A DNA stretch of 64,000 nt from JBLRWS01 sp047921075 (GTDB lineage: Bacteria; Bacteroidota; Rhodothermia; Balneolales; Balneolaceae), in the NCBI GenBank assembly GCA_047921075.1, contig JBLRWS010000006.1, positions 1-64,000 of the forward strand, in the 5' to 3' direction. Every line of letters starts with the position of its first letter. Positions within the stretch are counted from its first letter, which is position 1. Shown here piece by piece: positions 42,987 through 52,581 of this stretch. The position numbers and the translations under genes are program-made. The notes below the pieces were generated by a model. It had not been told where the DNA came from and searched no databases. It worked only from the letters and a program-made list of their open reading frames with translations.

Positions 42987-43027
42987 GTGTCTTTCGGGAA
43001 AAGACACACTTCACACAGCCGAAGTGT
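42987..43027 (-). other. two tandem hairpins after the MFS gene
   Basis: GTGTCTTT/AAAGACAC (42987-43007, five-base loop) and ACACTTC/GAAGTGT (43006-43027, eight-base loop) are adjacent perfect stems. They lie 48-88 bases past the stop of the minus-strand MFS gene and may serve as its transcript 3' end, though only a short T run is present. Confidence 0.4.
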
Positions 43028-43074
43028 ATCTTATTTATTTACAGCAACTTACTATGTTGATGAAGATTGAAAAA

Positions 43075-44427
43075 TCAATGGTCACTTATCTCTGTAAATG
43101 CGTCAGCTGTAGCCTCACCGCGTTTTTGATTTACAAAAAGACAGATAAAAACAGCTATTAGAAACAAAAATGCGCAAAAAAGAACCGAGCGCTGCAATCC
43201 AAATTGTGCCTGAAGCAAACCGATTCCTATAATCCCGAATACTCCGGCAAGCTTGTTTGATAAGCCCCAGAAACCGAAAAACTCGGCCGACTTTTCTTCG
43301 GGCGAAAAAAGCCCGACCAAAGCACGGCTGGCCGACTGGCTCGAGCCAAGGCTTAACCCTGCCAGTACGCCGATGTAAAGAAACATATACTGATCCTCGA
43401 TAGAGGTGCCGGCAAACTGGTTCACCCACTCTGTAAGCCCTGCTACACCCCAAATGCCAAGAACGGCAAAAAACCAGAGGCCAAGGGTGAGGTTGTACGT
43501 GAGCTTTGCACCGATTCGATCCTGTAAAAACCCAAACCCAAAGGCTCCCGCCGCCGCTGTAACCTGAACAATGACAAACATGAGAATGCGCACGGTTTCA
43601 TCCCATTTCACAACCTGATCGCCGTAAATAAACGCAAAGGAGATGACGATGTAGATGCCGGCCATTGCAAAAAAGACCGAGATCAGAAAGATGGCCAGAT
43701 CGCGGTAGTTTCCGATCTCTTTTAGCGTGCGGCCCATGCGTGCAAAGCCCATCGAGATAAAGCTTTCGCCGGGCGGAAGCTCCCTTCGCTTACCCGGCTC
43801 TTTTACCCACACAAAGGTAGGTATGGCGGCAAGCATGAAGAATACGGCCGCGAAAGGACCCACCCAGCGGATGCGATCAAAATTCTCGGCCGTTGCATCC
43901 CCCAGAAAAAGAATCACAAACCCGGCAGAAATCAGGCCGCCCACATACCCAAGTGCCCATCCAAACCCCGAAATTTTTCCAAGATCATCGGGCGGGCCCA
44001 GACTGGGCAAAAATGCGGCAATAAAGCTCTCGCCGATGGCGTATGAAAAGTTGGACACAATAAGCAGTACCACACCTAACACAATCAACCCCGGCTCTAC
44101 AAAATAGAGAAACGCAGTACTTACAATCGTGAGCAGATAGCTGCAAAAGAGGAATTTCTTCTTCAGCGCGGAATAGTCCATAATGGCTCCCAAAACCGGC
44201 CCCGAAAGTACCACCAGAAAGTAGCTCACAGCCAGGCCAACGCTCCACAAGAGGTTGCCCAGCCGAAAATCGTTCTCTGCATCGCCCACTATAACGGTTG
44301 TGAAAAGAACCGGAAAAATGACGGTGATAATGAGCAGTGTGTAGGCCTGATTGGCAAAATCGAACATGGCCCATCCAAAAATTTCTTTATTGGAGGCTCG
44401 CGGAATATCTTTTCGGAGGCGTTTCAT
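43075..44427 (-). CDS. UMF1-family MFS transporter
   Basis: A 450-residue inner-membrane protein with about twelve membrane segments. The N-terminal NKEIFGWAMFDFANQAYTLLI and the long extracellular/central pattern FSYAIGESFIAAFLPSLGPPDDLGKISGFGWALGY match the UMF1 (Atg22-like) family of the major facilitator superfamily. SSQSASRALVGLFSPEEKSAEFFGFWGL is a second family block. Substrate is unknown; Atg22 relatives in yeast export amino acids. It is followed upstream by the GH3 enzyme gene on the same strand, 15 bases apart. Confidence 0.87.
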   Translation of the reverse strand: MKRLRKDIPRASNKEIFGWAMFDFANQAYTLLIITVIFPVLFTTVIVGDAENDFRLGNLLWSVGLAVSYFLVVLSGPVLGAIMDYSALKKKFLFCSYLLTIVSTAFLYFVEPGLIVLGVVLLIVSNFSYAIGESFIAAFLPSLGPPDDLGKISGFGWALGYVGGLISAGFVILFLGDATAENFDRIRWVGPFAAVFFMLAAIPTFVWVKEPGKRRELPPGESFISMGFARMGRTLKEIGNYRDLAIFLISVFFAMAGIYIVISFAFIYGDQVVKWDETVRILMFVIVQVTAAAGAFGFGFLQDRIGAKLTYNLTLGLWFFAVLGIWGVAGLTEWVNQFAGTSIEDQYMFLYIGVLAGLSLGSSQSASRALVGLFSPEEKSAEFFGFWGLSNKLAGVFGIIGIGLLQAQFGLQRSVLFCAFLFLIAVFICLFVNQKRGEATADAFTEISDH

Positions 44428-44442
44428 GGGGATAAGTATAGC

Positions 44443-45582
44443 TTATTCACGGATGATCCCCAACGTTCGTTTGGCGGTTGTAATGCGACGATAGCTTTGG
44501 TTAATTCGCTCTTCGGTAATGATCCCTTCGTCAATCAACGAGTGTATCAGGCTCACAACTTCTGGCACAACCTCCTCTTCGTACACCGAATTGTTTGCAA
44601 AAACGAGAATATCCACGCCGGCTTCAATCGCGTGTTGAACGGCAACATCAAGGCCGTAAAAAGAGCGAATGGCCTCCATCTGCATGTCATCCGAAAAAAG
44701 GACCCCTTCGAAACCGAGCTCTTCCCGTAACAGCCCTGTCTGGACCTTCCCGGAGAGTGTGGCCGGCAATTCCGGATCGAGCGATGCATTAAATACATGC
44801 GCCGTCATTACGCCAAGAGGCGCAACGGATTGGATAAGAGACCGAAACGGTATCAGTTCCAATTCGTCCCACGTATCCGACACATCAGCCATTCCCACAT
44901 GCGAGTCGTTCCAAGCGCTGCCATGGCCGGGAAAATGCTTGATAACCGGCAATACCGACTCCGCAATGTGCGCTTCGGAAAAAATGGCAGCATGCCGTAT
45001 CACGGTTTCGGGATCGGATGAAAAGCTTCGCCCAAGACGGCCGATGATTGGATTAAGAGGATTGGTGTTCACATCCACAACCGGCGCAAAATTGACATTA
45101 AACCCGAGCAAGGCAAGTTGGCGCGCCATAGACTGACTCTGGTTCTGTGTGGTGTCCGGCTCATTCAGAGTGCCAAGTGTTTCTGCCGACGGATAAACCG
45201 TAAATCCGCGATCGGCTTTAAGGCGCGCCACGCGGCCACCTTCCTGATCGACAGCTACAAAAAGAGGCATGGAAGCCAGTGATTGCAGCTCCCGAATAAG
45301 CGCTTGCACCTGATCGGGATCGTTGATGTTGCGATGAGCACGGCCCGAAGGGACATCCACATCAAAAAGAAGAACACCGCCAAGGTGAAAGTCCCGGAGG
45401 TCGCGGTAGATATGGGCCGATTCCTCTACCGTCATTCCCCGAAATCCGATCATCAGCATCTGCCCGATTTTCTCGTCGAGTGACGATTCAGGGGGCGGTT
45501 GCTGCGCACAACTAACCATTCCGCTGCTGTGGCTGAAAATGACGACAAGAAAAAGTAGCAGGTATCGGCCCGGTTGCTTCAT
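44443..45582 (-). CDS. GH3 beta-N-acetylhexosaminidase-like lipoprotein
   Basis: A glycoside hydrolase family 3 enzyme of 379 residues, the NagZ-like single-domain form. The signal peptide ends in a plausible lipobox (GMVSC). The His-Asp catalytic dyad is in KHFPGHGSAWNDSHVGM, the nucleophile Asp in FSDDMQMEAI, and VDQEGGRVARL plus NVNFAPVVDV line the sugar site. NagZ removes GlcNAc from muropeptides during wall recycling. As a predicted lipoprotein this copy would work in the periplasm or at the outer membrane. The MFS transporter gene follows 15 bases later and may import a product, which is inference. Confidence 0.87.
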   Translation of the reverse strand: MKQPGRYLLLFLVVIFSHSSGMVSCAQQPPPESSLDEKIGQMLMIGFRGMTVEESAHIYRDLRDFHLGGVLLFDVDVPSGRAHRNINDPDQVQALIRELQSLASMPLFVAVDQEGGRVARLKADRGFTVYPSAETLGTLNEPDTTQNQSQSMARQLALLGFNVNFAPVVDVNTNPLNPIIGRLGRSFSSDPETVIRHAAIFSEAHIAESVLPVIKHFPGHGSAWNDSHVGMADVSDTWDELELIPFRSLIQSVAPLGVMTAHVFNASLDPELPATLSGKVQTGLLREELGFEGVLFSDDMQMEAIRSFYGLDVAVQHAIEAGVDILVFANNSVYEEEVVPEVVSLIHSLIDEGIITEERINQSYRRITTAKRTLGIIRE

Positions 45583-45857
45583 GAAACTGTTTTTTTGGGT
45601 GGAAGATCCACGCGAAAAGACGCGTGCGTCAAACTTCAGAAAAAAACTGCTTTAAAGCTTATTTTTTTGCTTATTAGAGGGAACTCATCAACGAGAAAAA
45701 GATTAGAAACTTCTAACGTAACAAAGGTGTTGCTAAAGTCTCTTTATGTATAGACATATAAAATAGATTAGCAAATGCCCGGTAGTAAATTATCTGCCAT
45801 TGCATGTTGAAACAGAAAGAGTTGGACGCCTAAACATCACTTTAACTTTACTTACAG

Positions 45858-46592
45858 ATGATTGAGAGCCACATAAATAATGAATTAGAAGAACAAATTG
45901 ACAAATACGTCCAAGGACGCATGACTCCTGAAGAGGTTGACGAACTTTGGGTAGAATTGATTCAGGATGATTACTACCTGGACTATCTGAAGAGCGTAGC
46001 CAATCTTAAGCAAATTGCAGAGGAAAAGGAGAAAACAAACATCCTTACCCTCTCGCCTGCTGCTAAGTGGGTTTCTGCCGCAGCGGCCATTGTGGTGATT
46101 GCTGCCTCTCTTGTATTTGTGAACCTGCAGATACAATCGCAGGAAATGCTGCAACCGCTATCCTCTATTGAGCTGGATTATTATCGTTCAGCCGAGGGTA
46201 ATGCTGCCGAAGGAACGGGATTTGAGTCGGTTCGACAAGCGATCTTATTTGCCAATCAGGGCGACCCTGATGAGGCGATTCTTATGATTGACCGACGCGT
46301 TGCTGATGAGTCTGTCTCCGATATCGAACGGTCGGAGCTTATGCTTACCGCAGGTTCTATTTTGTACAACAACGGCCAATTCGAACAAGCCATTTCCCGG
46401 TTTGAGCGGGCATTGCAGTATGGAAATGAGAGCATTCTTTTTCAGGAGCGTGTATACTGGTATCTGGGCAACGCTCATTTCCAAATGAACAACATTCCAC
46501 AGGCCGTTGCTGCGCTACAGGTTACCTTCGACTTTAACGGAGCCTATAGCCGTATCGCACAAAGCTACTTAAAAGCACTCACCAGTATCTAA
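45858..46592 (+). CDS. membrane-anchored TPR protein
   Basis: A 244-residue protein with a cytoplasmic acidic N-terminus (about 1-68, including YVQGRMTPEEVDELWVELIQDD), a single membrane segment (about 70-88, VSAAAAIVVIAASLVFV) and a periplasmic part with two to three TPR-like helical pairs. The N-terminal layout (short helical domain, then one membrane helix) resembles anti-sigma-factor-like proteins of Bacteroidota, but no zinc-binding HxxxCxxC is present. No sigma factor gene is adjacent. The function is unknown. Confidence 0.65.
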   Translation: MIESHINNELEEQIDKYVQGRMTPEEVDELWVELIQDDYYLDYLKSVANLKQIAEEKEKTNILTLSPAAKWVSAAAAIVVIAASLVFVNLQIQSQEMLQPLSSIELDYYRSAEGNAAEGTGFESVRQAILFANQGDPDEAILMIDRRVADESVSDIERSELMLTAGSILYNNGQFEQAISRFERALQYGNESILFQERVYWYLGNAHFQMNNIPQAVAALQVTFDFNGAYSRIAQSYLKALTSI

Positions 46593-46623
46593 ACTTGTCG
46601 GCTGCTCTCTTGAGCGATTTTTT

Positions 46624-46654
46624 AAAAAGCCCGAACATCCCGTTTGGGCTTTTT
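46624..46654 (+). terminator. intrinsic terminator
   Basis: AAAAAGCCCGAAC (46624-46636) pairs with GTTTGGGCTTTTT (46642-46654), with one G-T pair and a five-base loop. It lies 31 bases after the membrane TPR gene and is symmetric enough to work on both strands. Confidence 0.85.
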
Positions 46655-46827
46655 ATCTGTAGCTTTCCGATCTGTTGCGATGGGATGCCATTCTCTCTCC
46701 CGTCTCCGCAAAATCTCACCTGAATGCCGGAAGCTGAGAAGTCATTCGTGTTTTTTTCCCGGGCCCGCTATTCCCTCATCTCCCCGCAATACGTTCACAT
46801 AGGGGTAATCTGCTTTTCAGTGGGTAA

Positions 46828-48378
46828 TTACCTGCCCGATGTGGCACGCGCCGGAAGCTGAATCTCTTGAATCTGGCGCCGAAGCTGCTGTGCTTCTTCC
46901 GTCTCACCGATCTGCTCCATGGTTTCAGCCAGCAGTTGCAAAGCTTGTATCCGTTTGGGGGCCAGCTCCAGCTGCCGGTGCAACAGCCCGGCGGCTTCGC
47001 TCCAACGCTGCTGCTGCATATGTACCGATGCCACCATTTCGAGTGACGGCTTGAGGACAGCCGGCGGGCCGTAATCGAGAGGCAGATTCAGCTCCATCTC
47101 CACCGCCCGTTCCAGCAGGCGCATCCCTTCTGACGTTTGGCCGCGATGGATTGCGATGAGCCCCTGAAGCTGCGTCTGCATCACGGCCAGATGATCCTGC
47201 GAGTAGGCGCTTTCTGCACCGTTCAGTTTGGAGGCTTCGAGCGCTGCAGCATCCATATTCCCTTTTTGCAAGTGATAGAGCGCATTGGTGTAGAAGTAGC
47301 CGATACTTCCCGAGGTTTCTGTTTCAAAATCCAGCGTCCATTCGCTTACACGCTCCCACTGGCCGGTATCGATGATATACCGCGCCCGCATCATGGCAAA
47401 GTGCCACACATTGCGCCCGCTGCGATCGACCTGCACGCGCTCGTAACATTGGTTGATAATCTCTTCGGCATCGGTATAGCGGCCTTGTTGAACATATCCA
47501 TAGGTTAACCAATACAGATTGTGCCCACACACTGTGGTAGACAACCCAAGCTCTTCTTCGCGGGCAATCTCTACACGGCTGGCATTTTCGTTGGCAACAA
47601 CCGTCTCTTCCCACATACCCAGAGCCACAAAAATGTGCGAAACCATGTGCTGAGCATGTGCGGCTGCCGGTGCTATCTCGGCGTAGGCACGGGCCATCGG
47701 CAGGCCAAGCGGTGCGTGTATGGGGTCATCAAAGGAATGAATGAGATAGTGCGCCGCACCCGGATGTTTTTTGTTCGCCTCCCAAACCGGCATCAAAACA
47801 GCCGCCGCTTGCATGTAAAGTCGAAAATCGCGGCCTTCGTGTGCAGTGCCCAACATCGACAGGCCGTAAAAGCTGCGCGCTTCAAGATCGTCGGGGTGCG
47901 CTTCATGAAGATCGCGCATCGCGTCGCGATAGGCGAAGTCACGCTCTTCTTTGGACAGATTCTCCGTTTCCGGAACCGTTCCAAACAAGATTTCCAGTGC
48001 CTGCAAATAGCCCCGTTCCCGATCAGTAGGTATTTTTCGGAGGCGCTCGCCCGGCGTTGATGCATACCGATTCAGGATCTCCACCGCTTCATCGCGCTGT
48101 TGCCGAAACCAGATGGGCTGATTTTTGGTCATCGCCTCGCCCCAGTACGCCATTGCAAAATCGGGATCGATCGCCTGTGCTTCCCGAAAACTGGCCGCTG
48201 CATCGCGATATTCAAAATTGTGTAAAAAAAGCAATCCGCGTATAAACGGCTCCTGTGCCTCTTCGGCGCCGGAATTAGGAAAGTGTACATCACCCAGTAA
48301 CCGGTCATTTTGAGCCAAAGCGACTGTGGTTGTGAGGATAACGAGGAATAGAGTAAGAAGTGAGAGTCGGAATTTCAT
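46828..48378 (-). CDS. secreted TPR-repeat protein
   Basis: About 516 residues. A signal peptide (1-23, MKFRLSLLTLFLVILTTTVALAQ shortened here: it ends VALAQ) supports the start at 48378 rather than the longer frame from 48465. It then has about ten TPR-like helices. The block AHYLIHSFDDPIHAPLGLPMA is followed by AHAQHMVSHIFVALGMW, with an unusually dense, conserved set of His residues that could bind metal or a ligand. The C-terminus has two classic TPR units (WSEAAGLLHRQLELAPKRI). It belongs to a widespread but uncharacterised exported TPR family. Confidence 0.8.
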   Translation of the reverse strand: MKFRLSLLTLFLVILTTTVALAQNDRLLGDVHFPNSGAEEAQEPFIRGLLFLHNFEYRDAAASFREAQAIDPDFAMAYWGEAMTKNQPIWFRQQRDEAVEILNRYASTPGERLRKIPTDRERGYLQALEILFGTVPETENLSKEERDFAYRDAMRDLHEAHPDDLEARSFYGLSMLGTAHEGRDFRLYMQAAAVLMPVWEANKKHPGAAHYLIHSFDDPIHAPLGLPMARAYAEIAPAAAHAQHMVSHIFVALGMWEETVVANENASRVEIAREEELGLSTTVCGHNLYWLTYGYVQQGRYTDAEEIINQCYERVQVDRSGRNVWHFAMMRARYIIDTGQWERVSEWTLDFETETSGSIGYFYTNALYHLQKGNMDAAALEASKLNGAESAYSQDHLAVMQTQLQGLIAIHRGQTSEGMRLLERAVEMELNLPLDYGPPAVLKPSLEMVASVHMQQQRWSEAAGLLHRQLELAPKRIQALQLLAETMEQIGETEEAQQLRRQIQEIQLPARATSGR

Positions 48379-48550
48379 AACCGTGAATAAGGTGAACAAG
48401 ACAGCCTGTAAGATGGCCGAAACTTTCCATTTCCACAAGCGGCAGCGGGCGGCATTTGATAACAAATGATTAAAACCGGATGTTTAGATGTCTGACTATT
48501 TCCGCTTTTACTGCACACTTTATTTTACTCACTCCAAACAAGATCACACC

Positions 48551-48835
48551 ATGGCCACCGTAACCAAACACCTCATCCTTTCGGGACGCGTACAAGGTGT
48601 GGGATTTCGCCATTTTACGAAAACCAAAGCGGAACAAGCCGGGCTTACGGGCTGGGTCTATAACAAACCGAATGGCGACGTGGAGGCTGTGCTGCAGGGT
48701 GATGAGGAGGCTGTAGAGATCGTTGTTCAGGCGCTTGAAGAGGGGCCACGAATGGCACGAGTTGATTCTATCCGAGAACATCATTCGTCCGACAAAATCG
48801 GGCAGGCTTACCCCTCTTTTGATGTACGCCGCTGA
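48551..48835 (+). CDS. acyP: acylphosphatase
   Basis: A 94-residue acylphosphatase. The phosphate-binding loop GRVQGVGFRHF includes the catalytic Arg, and GWVYNKPNGDVEAVLQG includes the catalytic Asn. It hydrolyses the carboxyl-phosphate bond of acylphosphates such as 1,3-bisphosphoglycerate. ATG 48551 gives the usual short N-terminus; the in-frame start at 48488 would add 21 unmatched residues. It stands alone between two minus-strand genes. Confidence 0.92.
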   Translation: MATVTKHLILSGRVQGVGFRHFTKTKAEQAGLTGWVYNKPNGDVEAVLQGDEEAVEIVVQALEEGPRMARVDSIREHHSSDKIGQAYPSFDVRR

Positions 48836-48892
48836 TCTCTGCCAATCCTTTTGAGCAAGCACTCTTCACCGCCGCGGAGAATCCGTTTCTGG

Positions 48893-50713
48893 TTACTGCC
48901 CCATTACCACGCCCTCACGCCGTGGATCTGCACCGCCGAAGTACCCCTCTTCCGTTACCTGAATCGCCTGCAGCCCGCTGGTCAGCGGTGATTCGTTGAT
49001 CTCATGGCCGAGGTTTCTCAACGTTTGAACCAGTTCGGCAGGATAACCGAACTCCTCCAGCACCGATGGGCCGTTAAAGTTGGCAAAGTTTGGCACATCG
49101 ATTGCTTCCTGAGCGTTCAACCCCCAATCGAGCATGCCTACAATGGCTTTGGCCGTGTAGTGGATGATGGCCGCACCCCCCGGCGATCCCACACTTGCCA
49201 CCAATTGATTGTCGGCATCAAAAATCAATGTCGGACTCATGCTGGAACGGGGTCGCTTGTTGGGCTCTACACGATTGGCGATAAAGGCGCCGTCATCACC
49301 CATTGGAATCAGTGAAAAGTCGGTCATTTCGTTGTTTAATAGAAATCCACCCGGCAGTCCGGTACCCCCATCACTCATAATTCGGCTGCCAAATCCGCTT
49401 TCGATGGTGGTTGTCATAGACACCGCCTGCCCGTTTCGATCGATAATACTGATGTGGCTCGTCCCCTTTTCAGGCTGTTCGGGCATCACCGCTGCATTCG
49501 ACTGCACCTCGCCGGGTGCCCCGGGTTGAGCCCGTCCCATACTTCGATCTCCAATCTGAGCCGCCCGCTGCGCAAGATAATCGGGATCGGTAAGGCTTTG
49601 CCACTCACCGGCGGGCGCCTCTACAAAATTGGGATCCCCGATATAGAGTGCACGATCGGCAAACGCGAGTTTAGACGCCTCCAGATACTGATGCAGCCAC
49701 GAAGCGGTAGGATGGCCCTCTTCGTACGAAAACGGCTGAATAGGGTCTTCCAGGTACTCCATCATGCCCAGCATCTGCATAATGGCAATATGGCCCGATG
49801 ACGGCGGCGGGAACCCACAGATGCGATAATCACGCCACGCATCGCACAGCGCTTCGGTGGTAAAGTCCTGATCGGGATAGGCCCGGATATCCTCGATGGT
49901 CATCGGGCCGGGCCGGTCATGCGATTGTACACGGTTTGCAATACTCTCCGCTACCCGTCCGGTGTAAAACGCATCCACGCCACGCGCAGCAATGTCCTCA
50001 AGTACGTCGGCCAGTGCGGGATTTTTCAGTTCGTAGCCAATCGGGCGTGCATGGCCCCGATCATCATAATAAAAAGAGGCGGCAATATCGTCATTGCGGA
50101 GAGCTTCGTCGTTTTCGAGCAGTTCATGCAGGCGGGGGCTCACCCGAAATCCCTCGCGGGCAAGCGTGATGGCCGGCACAAACAGTTCCCGCCAGGGCAG
50201 CACACCGTGGCGCTCGTGAGCAAATTTGAGCATCGCTACCGTTCCCGGAACACCCACCGAAAGCCCGCTGCGAACCGCATCCGCAAAAGGCAGTGGATTC
50301 CCCTGCTCATCCAGAAAATGATTTTCGTCGGCTGCTGCGGGTGCAGTTTCCCGACCATTGTAGGCACTGATCTCTTCATCTTCCCAAACCAGCAGAAAGG
50401 CGCCGCCTCCAATGCCGCTTGACTGCGGTTCCACCAACGTGAGTACCATCTGCACGGCGATGGCTGCATCCACGGCCGATCCGCCGGCCTGAATAATCTG
50501 ATATCCCGCATCGGTAGCAAGCGGGTTTGCCGCAGCCACAGCAAACTCGCGGGTTTCCCAGCCCGGTTTGGGAGTGTATCCCGTCGACATTTCAGGCTGT
50601 TCGGGAATGGTGTATTGCAAGTCCTGTTCGGGCCGGTCGCAGCCAATGGCCGCCAGCAACCCGAAAGAAGAAATAATAATCAGACTCAACAAACGGTGGA
50701 TAGAAGCAGGCAT
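48893..50713 (-). CDS. ggt: gamma-glutamyltransferase
   Basis: A 606-residue N-terminal nucleophile hydrolase. A signal peptide ends with a likely lipobox (AAIGC, Cys25), so the enzyme is probably an outer-membrane or periplasmic lipoprotein. The autoprocessing and catalytic Thr418 lies in KGTSHISIIDRNG, followed by SMTTTIESGFGSRI. The gamma-glutamyl site RETAP is at about 121-125. GGxGGGAFLLV-type (SSGIGGGAFLLVW) and SPTLIFD segments are typical. It cleaves glutathione and other gamma-glutamyl compounds in the periplasm. TauE/SafE lies upstream on the same strand, 77 bases away. Confidence 0.94.
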   Translation of the reverse strand: MPASIHRLLSLIIISSFGLLAAIGCDRPEQDLQYTIPEQPEMSTGYTPKPGWETREFAVAAANPLATDAGYQIIQAGGSAVDAAIAVQMVLTLVEPQSSGIGGGAFLLVWEDEEISAYNGRETAPAAADENHFLDEQGNPLPFADAVRSGLSVGVPGTVAMLKFAHERHGVLPWRELFVPAITLAREGFRVSPRLHELLENDEALRNDDIAASFYYDDRGHARPIGYELKNPALADVLEDIAARGVDAFYTGRVAESIANRVQSHDRPGPMTIEDIRAYPDQDFTTEALCDAWRDYRICGFPPPSSGHIAIMQMLGMMEYLEDPIQPFSYEEGHPTASWLHQYLEASKLAFADRALYIGDPNFVEAPAGEWQSLTDPDYLAQRAAQIGDRSMGRAQPGAPGEVQSNAAVMPEQPEKGTSHISIIDRNGQAVSMTTTIESGFGSRIMSDGGTGLPGGFLLNNEMTDFSLIPMGDDGAFIANRVEPNKRPRSSMSPTLIFDADNQLVASVGSPGGAAIIHYTAKAIVGMLDWGLNAQEAIDVPNFANFNGPSVLEEFGYPAELVQTLRNLGHEINESPLTSGLQAIQVTEEGYFGGADPRREGVVMGQ

Positions 50714-50790
50714 ATTGTCTTGTTTTGATGGATGTTATGGATCGTAGTATATCCTGTTACAGGCCGATTTTCAATGATCATTCGGGTGCC

Positions 50791-51600
50791 CTACAGGTAG
50801 GTGTCCCAAATCAGAACCGCGGCGATAACCAGTACAAACAGCGAGAACCATCGCTGCAGCTTCTCTTGTTGCACATGCCGGCTGATGGTGGCTCCGGCAA
50901 AACCGCCTGCAAAAGCGCCCAGAATTAAAGGAAATCCGGTTCCGAAATCGACATACCCGATGCTCCACGTGGTGAGCCCCTCCTGCACCGAACTCATCAG
51001 CGAAAACCGAAGCCAGCCCGAGAGAGAGATCACACTTACCGCTGCCGAAGAGATGCTAACCACCTTACTGATGGGCAATTTGAACAGCAGATTTAGGATC
51101 GGCACCACGATGATACCGCCGCCAAGGCCGGCCAGTGCAGCAACGAGTCCGCCGCCTGTTCCCGCCGCAGCCATTTCGTACAACTTGGGTGGCGCCGTCC
51201 GCTCCGTACCGCCGTTTTCGGTTCTGCTTCGATGAAAGAAGAGTGCCGATATGTAGAGCAGGAGCACAACGAAAACCGCCACAAAAACACCTTCCGTATA
51301 AAAGGCAGCCGTTGTGATAAAGCTGCCTCCATATACCCCGATGATGCCGATAATTCCCACCCACAATCCAACCCTAAAATGGTTGTTTTGCAGACGGATT
51401 TGCTGAATGGTACTGCTGGACGAAGCTGCAAAATTGCAGAAGAGCGAAGTGCCGATGGTCCACAACAATGGCGAAGCCACACCGCTGCCCGAAAACACAA
51501 AAAAGAGAACCGGAGTGTAGATGATCCCTCCGCCGATGCCAAACAGCCCGGCAAGAACGCCTGTCGCCATACCAATGATAAGGAGGATCAAAAACTCCAT
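50791..51600 (-). CDS. TauE/SafE-family sulfite exporter-like protein
   Basis: A 269-residue membrane protein with about eight segments in two repeats. Both halves carry the family glycine motif: GVLAGLFGIGGGIIYTPVL at the start and GLVAALAGLGGGIIVVPIL in the middle. The family includes exporters of sulfite, sulfoacetate and other organosulfonates; the substrate here is unknown. Its start abuts the stop of the PhzF gene, so the two are co-transcribed. Confidence 0.87.
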   Translation of the reverse strand: MEFLILLIIGMATGVLAGLFGIGGGIIYTPVLFFVFSGSGVASPLLWTIGTSLFCNFAASSSSTIQQIRLQNNHFRVGLWVGIIGIIGVYGGSFITTAAFYTEGVFVAVFVVLLLYISALFFHRSRTENGGTERTAPPKLYEMAAAGTGGGLVAALAGLGGGIIVVPILNLLFKLPISKVVSISSAAVSVISLSGWLRFSLMSSVQEGLTTWSIGYVDFGTGFPLILGAFAGGFAGATISRHVQQEKLQRWFSLFVLVIAAVLIWDTYL

Positions 51601-52386
51601 CTACCCGATTTGAATGGTTCCCTGAAGATAGGTAACCGCACTGCCGCCGATGGTAACGCGATCGCCGTGCCAGCCGCAAAAGAGTTCGCCCCCTCGCGCG
51701 GAGAGCTGCCGTGCCGTCATGGTCTTCTTTTTCAGCTTCTTTCCCCAAAATGGAATCAACACGGTGTGCGCAGAGCCGGTAACGGGATCTTCCGGCACCC
51801 CTACGCCCGGCGCAAAAAACCGCGATACAAAATCACAATCACTCCCCTTTGCAGTCACAATCACACCCCGTGCATCGATTCCCTTTAGCAGTTGATAATT
51901 GGGTTGAATGGAACGAAGCGTCGCCTCGCTATCCACCAATACCAATAGATCGGTGTGGAATGCCGTCTGTATCGGCACCGCCCCAATCGCCTCGGGGATC
52001 GCCTCGGGGCAGGAAATGACGCGCGGGTCACGAGTGGGAAAATCAAGCCAAAGAAGGTCGTTTTTGAAATCAACCCGTAGTGGACCGCTTTTGCTGTGAA
52101 AGGTGACAGCCGTACCTTGATGATCCAAATGATGAAACAATACATGCGCGGCAGCAAGCGTGGCGTGTCCGCACAAATCCACTTCCCGTTCCGGGGTAAA
52201 CCAGCGCAGATGATAGCCTCCATCATCCATGGGTACAAAAAAAGCCGTCTCTGATAAGTTATTTTCCGCAGCAATCTGCTGCAATTTTCCATCCGAGAGC
52301 CACTCTTTCAGAGGGATCACCGCAGCGGGGTTTCCGCGAAACAAGTGATCGGTAAAGGCATCAACCTGAAAGATATCCATAGTCAC
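51601..52386 (-). CDS. PhzF-family isomerase/epimerase-like protein
   Basis: A 261-residue PhzF family protein with the diaminopimelate-epimerase fold. The start MDIFQVDAFTDHLFRGNPAAV, the catalytic Glu in NNLSETAFF, LRWFTPEREVDLCGHATLAAAHVLF and the later DPVTGSAHTVLIPFW are all signatures. Phenazine genes are absent, so like most PhzF homologs it has an unknown, probably isomerase, role. It ends directly at the TauE/SafE start codon (TAG-ATG). ATG 52380 is an alternative start two codons in. Confidence 0.9.
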   Translation of the reverse strand: MTMDIFQVDAFTDHLFRGNPAAVIPLKEWLSDGKLQQIAAENNLSETAFFVPMDDGGYHLRWFTPEREVDLCGHATLAAAHVLFHHLDHQGTAVTFHSKSGPLRVDFKNDLLWLDFPTRDPRVISCPEAIPEAIGAVPIQTAFHTDLLVLVDSEATLRSIQPNYQLLKGIDARGVIVTAKGSDCDFVSRFFAPGVGVPEDPVTGSAHTVLIPFWGKKLKKKTMTARQLSARGGELFCGWHGDRVTIGGSAVTYLQGTIQIG

Positions 52387-52581
52387 ATCGTCTAAAATTC
52401 ATTCAAATTTGATCGCAATTGTACGCTCCTGTCATATTCCGGCCCGTTGTCGAGCATCCAACACCGAATGCGAACCCGTTCATTCGCCGGCGGAACGAAA
52501 ACTTGCACGCGGAATGTACGCATTACGAACCTGCGAATCACACCGCTGTATTTTCAAGCTCAGAATGCCGACCTTTTGTCC

